From assembly GCA_963639765.1 (NCBI GenBank), contig CAVHXA010000007.1:36701-100700 (forward strand): a DNA stretch of 64,000 nucleotides. The letters run 5' to 3'. The notes under the pieces were generated by a model. That model did no database searches. It saw nothing but the letters and a program-made list of their open reading frames with translations, and had not been told where the DNA came from. The translations under genes and the position numbers were made by a program. This document shows, in pieces, positions 43,711 through 50,679 of the stretch; positions within the stretch are counted from its first letter, which is position 1, and each line of letters starts with the position of its first letter. This stretch comes from CAVHXA01 sp963639765 (GTDB lineage: Bacteria; Bacillota; Clostridia; Oscillospirales; Oscillospiraceae).

Positions 43711-45403
43711 ACGTATTCTGGACTGTACACTTCGGGATGGGGGCTATGTAAATGGATGGAATTTTGATACAGCCCTGGCAAAACAGATCGTTCTTGCGTG
43801 TGCAAAAGCCGGGGTGGATATCGTTGAAATCGGTTATCTTTCCAAAGAGCCGGATGCACCGCTCTGTCGGCGCTGTCCGCCGGAATTCACGCAGGAACTG
43901 AAAAAAATTGCTCCAGAGATACAGCTGGCTGCCATGCTCGAAGCCAACGCAATTGGTCCGGATTACGGAATGCCTGACCAGACCGGCATTTCTGTTTTGC
44001 GGTTTGCATTAAACCGTGACAAGGTCATTACAGCCCTTGACAAAATAGCATTTTATCATGCACAGGGGTATGAGACTTTTCTGCAGCTGATGGGTATTAC
44101 GGCCTACAGCGACACGCAGCTATGTGCAGTATTAGACGCTGTTGAGGCAAGCGGCGCGGTTGACTGCATCAGCCTAGGCGACAGCTATGGCTCGCTGATA
44201 CCGCAGCGAACGGAGCAGTTGGTTGATCTGGTCAAAGCACACACAAGCCGAAAAACAGCCCTTCATGCACACAACAACATGCAGCTTGGCATGGCAAATG
44301 TTCTGGCTGCGCTGCATGCAGGAGCCGATATAGTAGACGGCAGCATCTATGGCATGGGTCGAGGCGGCGGCAATGTGCCGACCGAGTTGATGGTTACATA
44401 TTTTGAAAAACAGGGAAATAAGCAATTTCACGCACTTGCACTGCTTGAACTGATTGATCGTCAGATGCTGCGCATGGCACGGGAATATTCCTGGGGCTAT
44501 AGTCTGGCAGCCCTTATTTCCGGCGTCTATGAATGCCATCCATACTACACCGAGCGACTCATAGAAAAACGGGAGTATACCATAGAACAGGTACTGAAAA
44601 CCGCACAGATGGTGGACCAGACCGCTGTAGTTGGCTTTGATCCTCAGCTGCTTTCGGCAATTGCAGAAAGCGGTTTTTCCGTACGGGGACTCGATTATGA
44701 TCGTCAGGCCGAAAGCTATCTGGCAGCCTGCAAATGTCCGCCAGCCTATACAAACGCGCATTCCGGACGTGCGTTTCTGGTCTTGGGCGGAGGTCCGTCG
44801 GTTATGCGGCAGCGTGAGATAATTGATGCCTATATTCTTCGTACAAATCCCATCATTCTGGTTGCTAACCGTGCTGACGGACTTCCGCCTGCACACTATC
44901 ATGCATTTAACAATCAGCGCAGATTTGACCAATATGGCGCAACCGTCAGTTTGCAGAGTCAGCTTCTGCTCGGACCGGGTATAAACACACAAAACATTGG
45001 CCGTACGTATATGCGGCTGGAATGCCTAAATTCTTCTGTTACGCCTTTGCGAATTCAAAATGGCGCTATTTCCACGAATTGCCGCAGCATAGCTGTTTTG
45101 CTTGGCGCTGTAGCGTTGGTGATGGGTGCTGCAAGCATAGCTTTTGCCGGCCTGGATGGTTATCACCTGCAAGGCCAGAAGCTCTATTATCAAGAAGAGG
45201 AGAGCAATCTCGACGAGGATCTGACAGAAAAGCACAACAAAAACCAGACATACCTAAACGAACTGATTCAACAGTCTGACAAGATGGGTGTGCAGATTTC
45301 ATTTTTGACTGACACAACCTATTTGCTGCGGACCAACCAATTGTCCGGATCCCCGGCTTTGCCGTCGCAGAAAGAGAACCTTCCTCCCCAAAAACTGCTG
45401 TAG
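43703..45403 (+). CDS. HMGL-type aldolase fused to a MptE/DUF115-like domain
   Basis: Start at 43703 follows GGAGGAG. Residues 1 to about 300 form an aldolase of the DRE-TIM metallolyase kind: RILDCTLRDGGYVNGWNFD has the metal Asp and catalytic Arg, ALHAHNNMQLGMANVLAALH the His-x-His metal site, and GSIYGMGRGGGNVPTE closes the barrel. Relatives include 4-hydroxy-2-oxovalerate aldolase. The last part (about 350-567) begins RAFLVLGGGPSVMRQREIID and resembles the Rossmann-like MptE/DUF115 domain of surface glycosylation factors. The fusion suggests it makes and transfers, or helps transfer, an aldol-derived sugar. It overlaps the cytidylyltransferase gene by 8 bases and ends the glycan operon. 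Confidence 0.82.
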   Translation: MAERILDCTLRDGGYVNGWNFDTALAKQIVLACAKAGVDIVEIGYLSKEPDAPLCRRCPPEFTQELKKIAPEIQLAAMLEANAIGPDYGMPDQTGISVLRFALNRDKVITALDKIAFYHAQGYETFLQLMGITAYSDTQLCAVLDAVEASGAVDCISLGDSYGSLIPQRTEQLVDLVKAHTSRKTALHAHNNMQLGMANVLAALHAGADIVDGSIYGMGRGGGNVPTELMVTYFEKQGNKQFHALALLELIDRQMLRMAREYSWGYSLAALISGVYECHPYYTERLIEKREYTIEQVLKTAQMVDQTAVVGFDPQLLSAIAESGFSVRGLDYDRQAESYLAACKCPPAYTNAHSGRAFLVLGGGPSVMRQREIIDAYILRTNPIILVANRADGLPPAHYHAFNNQRRFDQYGATVSLQSQLLLGPGINTQNIGRTYMRLECLNSSVTPLRIQNGAISTNCRSIAVLLGAVALVMGAASIAFAGLDGYHLQGQKLYYQEEESNLDEDLTEKHNKNQTYLNELIQQSDKMGVQISFLTDTTYLLRTNQLSGSPALPSQKENLPPQKLL

Positions 45404-45706
45404 AACAAAGGTATGCCAGCAGCGCTCAAAAAAGCAGAAACCCGGATCCGTTTCGGGCCGTTGCGGCCGTAATCGGATTCCGGGTTTTGTGATTATTCCT
45501 CGAGGAATTATTGAGGCAGGTTTGTTTTTCGTGCACGCAGGATGTTTAAGGCAGCACCGCGCAAATGCTGTTTCGCATCTTAACGGATCCGTTCCGCCAA
45601 AAAAGTACTGAAAAACCTTGCAATACACAGAGGCTTTCTGCGGCTTACCGCTTTTTCAGACGGAAAGACGCCTGTCAGATTCTTTTGCCGATTTGTGCGG
45701 TTTTCC
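45404..45706. other. Intergenic region between convergent operons
   Basis: Contains the terminator at 45438-45487, a short palindrome (TTCCTCGAGGAA at 45497-45508) and a long MITE-like repeat. No gene seen. Confidence 0.6.
45438..45487. terminator. Terminator of the glycan operon
   Basis: AAACCCGGATCCG and CGGATTCCGGGTTTT pair with one bulge; inner CGGGCCG and CGGCCG add to the stem. A T-run on the plus side, A-rich on the other, so possibly bidirectional. Confidence 0.75.
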
Positions 45707-45709
45707 TTA
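45547..45709. repeat. Long MITE-like repeat (copy 6)
   Basis: 163 bases, beginning TAAGGCAGCACCGCGCAAAT and ending ATTTGTGCGGTTTTCCTTA. The interior is related to the copies at 15751 and 26429 but more diverged. Its right end supplies the TAA stop of the NTF2-like gene on the minus strand. Confidence 0.8.
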
Positions 45710-46543
45710 ACGAAAAACGGTATATGTATTGTTGTTGTCCATGGTGCCATAGGGCTCCGGCCAGGGGACCGTATTTTGAGGTGTCTGCAAAAAGCTGTAC
45801 TCATAATGTAAAGGACCCGGGTCAGCCAACATCATATCTCTTCCGCCGTGTCCACCGCCTGGAGTATCTTGCGGACCACCCGGACCTGCATCCTGTCCGC
45901 CGGACGGAGGACCGCCCGGACCTGCATCCTGTCCGCCGGGCGGAGGACCGCCCGGACCGCCCATATGAGGGTGCAAGAATTGCTCATAGGCTTCCAGACC
46001 CCAGTTGGCAGTGTCGTTGTTTCCCTGGAAATCCGGGCATACCTGCTCGTGCAGATACTTCCATTTACCGTCTTCGTAGCGAAAATCTGCGCCGTAGCGT
46101 TCCCACATAAAAATGGCACGGCGTTTTCCGGATGGCCGAAGTGTCTCAAATATGGTGCCGGGCGTGAGGTATGCGCCGCGGGCAGAAAGCCCATCATCAG
46201 CTACTTCAATCACATCACTCGACAGGTTATGTACGGCTGCAAAGTTCAACGCACGCGGGTCCATACCGATAACTTCAGGGAAAAGTTTATACAACTGTTT
46301 GAAATTATCAAAAGTTGTTATATCCCATTCAGTTACAGAGTTCAGCCAGACCTGGTTAAATCCACGCCAGCGTCCGAAGCTGTGCGCCCAGGAGCAGTCA
46401 TCTGATGTATCCCAGATATAGCCCCACTCCTCGGTAGGCCAGTTGCGACCATGGGTATAGGCGTGAATGGCTTTCAGGTTTTCTACTTCCTGACTTCCGT
46501 TGGCATTATGTATGCGCTGGTGCAGACTCAGATGTTCTTTCAT
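45707..46543 (-). CDS. NTF2/SnoaL-like protein with Gly/Pro-rich insertion (third of trio)
   Basis: 278 residues, no signal peptide or membrane span. The fold resembles the SnoaL-like/NTF2 cone: WLNSVTEWDITTFDNFKQLY, VHNLSSDVIEVADDGLSARG, AIFMWERYGADFRYEDGKWK and YLHEQVCPDFQG. After about residue 190 comes a Gly/Pro/Gln tract with two exact 12-residue units (GPGGPPxGGQDA), then a short end YTVFR whose stop codon lies in a repeat. It overlaps the second member by four bases. Relatives of the fold include dehydratases, isomerases and hydroxylases for cyclic ketones and steroids; no active site could be assigned. Confidence 0.75.
   Translation of the reverse strand: MKEHLSLHQRIHNANGSQEVENLKAIHAYTHGRNWPTEEWGYIWDTSDDCSWAHSFGRWRGFNQVWLNSVTEWDITTFDNFKQLYKLFPEVIGMDPRALNFAAVHNLSSDVIEVADDGLSARGAYLTPGTIFETLRPSGKRRAIFMWERYGADFRYEDGKWKYLHEQVCPDFQGNNDTANWGLEAYEQFLHPHMGGPGGPPPGGQDAGPGGPPSGGQDAGPGGPQDTPGGGHGGRDMMLADPGPLHYEYSFLQTPQNTVPWPEPYGTMDNNNTYTVFR
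45870..45965 (-). repeat. 36-base tandem repeat coding for Gly/Pro/Gln units
   Basis: Two units of 36 bases (CCCGGACCTGCATCCTGTCC and on) and a partial third, inside the NTF2-like gene; units differ by one base, pointing to recent duplication. Confidence 0.75.
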
Positions 46544-47370
46544 TTTTTCACCCTCTTAAAATAAGGATTTCCCTCAGGACCGTAACTGTTTTCAGAGTTG
46601 AAGGTAAAATAGGGCATGGGCATCGACGGAAAGTTATCGCCCCAATTGTAACGCGGGTTATGCACGGTCATTGAAATAGTTGGAGTTCCGAAGCGGTCGA
46701 CAAATATCTGCTCCTCGGGAATACCATCAACACTTCCGGCCTGAAAGCTTACACCGGCTTGGCAGACATAGTCCAGACATTCTACCAGATGCCAGATTTT
46801 CCATTGCCCATTCTCATGCAAAAAATCCACACCCATGGTCTGATAAATCCACCAGGCTTCTGCAGAGCCGTCGGCTTTGGCGCGGGTGTCCTGGCCAACA
46901 CAATACCACAGTCCTCGGGCGGTTTTTCCGTCACCGGCAATACGAAGCAGAGGAGTGGTTGCAGTTGTAAAGTGTGTGCAGCCCCAACCGAGGTTCAGGT
47001 TATTTACCTGTATATTTGTGTTTTTGGCAGCAATGGCTGCGAGATCGTCATATTGCTGTTGCACATAGTCGTTAACATAGTGCCTGCGAATGGCGTCCAT
47101 GCCGATATAATAACCCCAGTTGGCACCCAGGCAGGCTGTTTGACCGGCATCTCTACCGGTGACCCAAAGCTCGGCTAGCTCACGGTCCCGTTGATCATTG
47201 GCTGCATAAAAAGCACGTCGGCCAATGATATTTTTCAGTTCTTCCTTATCCATGACCCGACGAATCATTTCATCGTCATTAAATTCCCAAGGTTCATAGT
47301 ATTTGTCCGGATCTGAGTATTGCGGTACAACCAGGCGCTGATTTGTCATTTTTTCTTTAAAAGAATCCAT
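46540..47370 (-). CDS. NTF2/SnoaL-like protein (second of trio)
   Basis: Start at 47370 is chosen because GGAGG lies 7 bases upstream; an ATG at 47388 overlaps the previous stop but has a worse site. 276 residues. The core pattern matches its neighbours: EELKNIIGRRAFYAANDQRD near the N-terminus, IGMDAIRRHYVNDYVQQQYD, LRIAGDGKTARGLWYCVGQD, WWIYQTMGVDFLHENGQWKI and WHLVECLDYVCQAG. So all three are paralogues with the same added segment. No Gly/Pro tract here. It ends KRVKK and overlaps the third gene by four bases. Function unknown; possibly one subunit of a hetero-oligomer. Confidence 0.75.
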   Translation of the reverse strand: MDSFKEKMTNQRLVVPQYSDPDKYYEPWEFNDDEMIRRVMDKEELKNIIGRRAFYAANDQRDRELAELWVTGRDAGQTACLGANWGYYIGMDAIRRHYVNDYVQQQYDDLAAIAAKNTNIQVNNLNLGWGCTHFTTATTPLLRIAGDGKTARGLWYCVGQDTRAKADGSAEAWWIYQTMGVDFLHENGQWKIWHLVECLDYVCQAGVSFQAGSVDGIPEEQIFVDRFGTPTISMTVHNPRYNWGDNFPSMPMPYFTFNSENSYGPEGNPYFKRVKK

Positions 47371-47384
47371 AAGTCTGCCTCCAT

Positions 47385-48116
47385 TCAACGGCCATAGCTG
47401 AAGGTTTCCGAAAAGGTTTCATATGGGACCGGCGGCTCCGGAAGCCTGGTTTTAGGTCTTGTGGGTGTATATCGTTCATACAGTGTTTCTGGCACCGTGG
47501 GTTCCGGCAATACAAAAGGATCTACATCATGGAACTCGGGCAGGGTCGGGTAGTTTTTGATCACGGCAGCGCCCCAGTTTTTTCCGGCAGGAACGCGGAT
47601 ATCTTCAAAATAAAGCATATGCCAGATTTTCCAGTTTTCCTCGCGGATAAAGTCCACGGCAAAGCAGCCAAAGATCCAGTCAGCAACCGGGCCGGTTGGC
47701 TTCAGCTCATTGTCGCTGCCTCTGCAAAACCATATGCCTTTGGCTGTGGCACCATCCGCTGCAATCTCAATAACGGCAGTATCAACGGGTTTGATGTTCA
47801 GCACGCCGGCGCCATAAAGATCCTTCTCTGTTTTACCGACTGTCTTATCTGAAAAATGTGTTTTCAGATAGTGCGCATCGTATTTTGCACGTTCTTCATA
47901 GGCCAGATAATAGCTGGAAACTGCCTGCGGCCCCAGATACCAGCCTTCGTTTATGCCCAGACATACATCCTCGCGACTGCTCCAAAAACGGGAAAAAACT
48001 TCGCATTCCCGTTTCAGAATTCCAAGATAGCTGAGCTTGCCCATCAGATTGCGCAAATCTCGTTGGTCCTCAAATCGTCCAACCAGTTCCTCACTGGTAA
48101 AGTTCTTTCCGGTCAT
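47385..48116 (-). CDS. NTF2/SnoaL-like protein (first of trio)
   Basis: First gene of a three-gene operon. The ATG at 48116 after AAGAGG is preferred over a TTG at 48134. 243 residues. QRDLRNLMGKLSYLGILKRE, EGWYLGPQAVSSYYLAYEER, VIEIAADGATAKGIWFCRGS, WIFGCFAVDFIREENWKIWH and MLYFEDIRVPAGKNWG match the other two members position by position. No signal peptide. The shared pattern (acid, G-K/A-T/A-G-x-W/F, then W-K-I/W-H) defines a family of tandem NTF2-like proteins in anaerobes that I cannot name further. Substrate unknown. Confidence 0.75.
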   Translation of the reverse strand: MTGKNFTSEELVGRFEDQRDLRNLMGKLSYLGILKRECEVFSRFWSSREDVCLGINEGWYLGPQAVSSYYLAYEERAKYDAHYLKTHFSDKTVGKTEKDLYGAGVLNIKPVDTAVIEIAADGATAKGIWFCRGSDNELKPTGPVADWIFGCFAVDFIREENWKIWHMLYFEDIRVPAGKNWGAAVIKNYPTLPEFHDVDPFVLPEPTVPETLYERYTPTRPKTRLPEPPVPYETFSETFSYGR

Positions 48117-48559
48117 TTCATACCTCTTTTCCAATTGTGCAGTGAATTTGTACAGCTGCTAAGTTTGTAGACGAATTATAACATGGAATCAGACAGAATT
48201 CCAGTTTTTTTTCAGGAAACCCGCACAAATCGATGAGAAAGTTCGACGGGCGTTTTTCCGTCGGAAAGGATATAAAGCCACAGGAAGTTTCTACGTATTT
48301 GGAACGCAGTCCCGGCAGAAATCCAAAATTGCATTTGAACAGTGCTGCGTTGACATTTGCATCCAAATCAAACGGATCGAACTTTTTCTTGCGTCGATGG
48401 GCTGATAGTGATACCATAACAGAAAGTCTGCTATATGCAATTCTGTACAGAAACCGGTAAGCCCCTCTGCAGCAAATACGCTTCAAGAGCGTGGTCAGAG
48501 GTCACTGCAAACAGAATAGCGTCACTGCTGCAGCAAAGCAAGCTTGGAGGTTCGTGCAC
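48117..48559. other. Intergenic region between divergent NTF2-like and nitroreductase genes
   Basis: An open frame of 75 codons (48233-48460) has no ribosome binding site and no recognisable pattern. A hairpin TTCGACGG...CCGTCGGAA lies at about 48242-48266. No promoter could be fixed. Confidence 0.35.
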
Positions 48560-49381
48560 ATGATACAAATCAATCATGCATTATGCGTCGGCTGTGGAAT
48601 CTGCGAGTCAGACTGTTTCCCCGATGCACTAAAAGTCGTTCAGGGCAAGGCTGTCCTGACATATCCGGAATGGTGCATTTGCTGTGGTCACTGTATTGCA
48701 GTCTGCCCGGTCGAAGCCATTTCCGATAATGAGCAGAATATGAACGAAGTACGCAGGCTTTTGCCGGACGATTATCACGTTGAGCCGCAGAAGCTGAAGA
48801 ATTTGATTCAATTTCGTCGGGCCAACCGTCATTTCAAAGCAGACAGCATACCAGAAGAAACTGTTCGGGATCTGCTGGATGCGGGACGTTGGTGTCCAAC
48901 TGCAAAAAACCGACAGGGAACCGGCTACATTGTCGTGCACGATGCAATTGCCGAGTTGAAAGACCTTGCCGTTGCGCAGTTGAGTCAGCTCGGCCAGGCA
49001 AGCCTGCTCAGCGGCAGACAGCCAGACATGGTCCGTCGCGCAAAAAAATTTGTTGCATGGGAAGAACAACTCAGAAGTGATCCAAATTTTGATCCGCTTT
49101 TTTTTCATGCGCCGCTGCTTCTTGTTATCACCAGTGACCAGGAAGGCGTTTTGGATGCTGCAGGAGCAGCAGCTTATATCGAACTTCAGGCTCTAAGCTT
49201 TGGGTTGGGCGTGCTTTACAGCGGGTATTTCATAGCGGCAGCACAGAACAGCACTTCCATTCGCGAGCGTCTTGGCATTTGGCCCGATCATCAGCCGGTT
49301 CGTTGCCTTGTACTTGGATGGCCTGATATACGCTTCCAACGTACGGTTCCGCGTAATTCGGCCATGGTTCGCCGAATTTAA
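48560..49381 (+). CDS. Ferredoxin-nitroreductase fusion protein
   Basis: The start at 48560 follows TTGGAGGT. The N-terminal 60 residues form a 2[4Fe-4S] ferredoxin: CVGCGICESDCFPDAL and CICCGHCIAVCPVEAI. The rest is an FMN nitroreductase domain: FRRANRHFKADSIPEETV, LLDAGRWCPTAKNRQGTGY (FMN loop), FHAPLLLVITSD and LQALSFGLGVLYSGYF. Such fusions use ferredoxin electrons to reduce nitro, quinone or C=C substrates. 274 residues. It is divergent from the NTF2-like trio, so it may serve the same pathway, but this is only positional evidence. Confidence 0.92.
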   Translation: MIQINHALCVGCGICESDCFPDALKVVQGKAVLTYPEWCICCGHCIAVCPVEAISDNEQNMNEVRRLLPDDYHVEPQKLKNLIQFRRANRHFKADSIPEETVRDLLDAGRWCPTAKNRQGTGYIVVHDAIAELKDLAVAQLSQLGQASLLSGRQPDMVRRAKKFVAWEEQLRSDPNFDPLFFHAPLLLVITSDQEGVLDAAGAAAYIELQALSFGLGVLYSGYFIAAAQNSTSIRERLGIWPDHQPVRCLVLGWPDIRFQRTVPRNSAMVRRI

Positions 49382-49436
49382 ATTCTTATTATAATCAAAT
49401 TCAGCCATTATTATTCTTATATGGGGAGAGCCGACC

Positions 49437-50564
49437 ATGTTCCATAAAATGAAACGTCATAGCTTTTGTATAATTTTGCCATGGATCCTTCTGTGTTTTG
49501 CAGCCGCAGCCCTTTTGTTTGGGCTTGTAACTCAAGATAAGGCTTTGACTCTTCTAAAAGGGCCGGAACTTTTGGATGCTGTAGCTGAGCCGGAATTAAA
49601 CGGAGCCTATGTTACCTTTGACAAAAGTCGCCTTGTAGCGGTGTATGCGTCTGCTTCTACAACCGATTCCGAAGACAACGAAACCATTACATCTTATTAC
49701 TATATTCTGCGTTATGGTGAAAATCGCTACCTGACGCTGATCTCTACAGAAAAGCAATACAGCGAATTTTCGGATGCGCTGGACCAGTCGGAGAGCTACT
49801 ATACTGATGGGCTTGGAACACTCAGTAGCATGGGTAGTATTACAGGATTTGTTGAGACAATAGATGCTGATCTGCCCGAAACCATGGCAGAACAGCTGCA
49901 AAGTGTTGCAAAAAGCTTCCCGGATACAGGCCTGCCCGGTCTGGCAGACGGTGAAGATGTTGCTGAGTATATTCTGCCCTATGCTGTGCGCATGAATCGA
50001 TGCGGATGGATGCCATACTGGTTCATCTGGCTTTGCACCGCACTTTGGCTGGTACTGCTCGCAATTGGGATTCTATTGCTTGCTCTGCAGATTTCCGGCT
50101 GGTATTATCGGCAGGTACGAAATCTGATGTCTGCGGATGGCGCACATACATCTGAGCAGCTTCAGTCAGATTATGATTCGGCAATGGTCTTTGATTCTAT
50201 CCGACTGGGTGATTTGTATACCTGGTATTACAAGGGCGGCCACGCCTATGCATTTCCAACAAAAGAAATTGCCTGGGTTTACAAGTCTATGTATGCTCGT
50301 GCTTCAGACAAATATCGTTGGGGTATCACAGTATATCTTAAAGACTATACAAAATACGAAATGTATATGTCGCAGGATGCAGATCGCGATCGAATTATCA
50401 GAGCCTATCAGAATAAGGGCCTCATTTTCCTGAGTACATATCAGAGCAGCTACGAAAGACTGTTTCGCGACGACTATCCGGCTTTTTGCAGACTTGCGGA
50501 GCAGGAAAAGGAAGAACGTGAACATAAAGCCAGAGAAAAGGCCCTTTGGGAAAAAATAGACTGA
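49437..50564 (+). CDS. Membrane protein of unknown function with two transmembrane helices
   Basis: 375 residues. Helix 1 is near the N-terminus (FCIILPWILLCFAAAALLFG), helix 2 near 195-225 (FIWLCTALWLVLLAIGILLL). Between them is an acidic outer domain of about 150 residues; after helix 2 comes a cytoplasmic domain (YYRQVRNLMSADG, SIRLGDLYTWYYKGGHAYAF, KEIAWVYKSMYARASD, VYLKDYTKYEMYMSQDADRD), with a PH-like look to the beta-strands, and a charged end KEEREHKAREKALWEK. No enzyme motif. I do not recognise the family beyond similarity to Clostridia-specific proteins. It lies 55 bases after the nitroreductase gene. Confidence 0.7.
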   Translation: MFHKMKRHSFCIILPWILLCFAAAALLFGLVTQDKALTLLKGPELLDAVAEPELNGAYVTFDKSRLVAVYASASTTDSEDNETITSYYYILRYGENRYLTLISTEKQYSEFSDALDQSESYYTDGLGTLSSMGSITGFVETIDADLPETMAEQLQSVAKSFPDTGLPGLADGEDVAEYILPYAVRMNRCGWMPYWFIWLCTALWLVLLAIGILLLALQISGWYYRQVRNLMSADGAHTSEQLQSDYDSAMVFDSIRLGDLYTWYYKGGHAYAFPTKEIAWVYKSMYARASDKYRWGITVYLKDYTKYEMYMSQDADRDRIIRAYQNKGLIFLSTYQSSYERLFRDDYPAFCRLAEQEKEEREHKAREKALWEKID

Positions 50565-50602
50565 ACGCAGAAGTAGAACATGCCGATGGAGAATGCTCTG
50601 CA

Positions 50603-50661
50603 GCAATTCCACGTCACGAAAACGGCGGAATACATCGAGGAACACCGCCTTGTGGAATTGC
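50603..50661. terminator. Extended hairpin between convergent genes
   Basis: GCAATTCCAC and GTGGAATTGC with inner GGCGG and CCGCC. No T-run, but it lies exactly between two convergent genes. Confidence 0.55.
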
Positions 50662-50679
50662 GATGTGTGTTGCTGCAGA

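Noticed and set aside
45707..48116. Bile-acid 7-dehydroxylation genes (BaiE-like with BaiCD/BaiH-like)
   Set aside because: The folds match, but the NTF2-like proteins are far larger than BaiE, the genes are scattered and no baiB, baiF or baiA partner is seen.
48233..48460. Open frame of 75 codons between the NTF2-like trio and the nitroreductase
   Set aside because: No ribosome binding site and no neighbour support; treated as non-coding.
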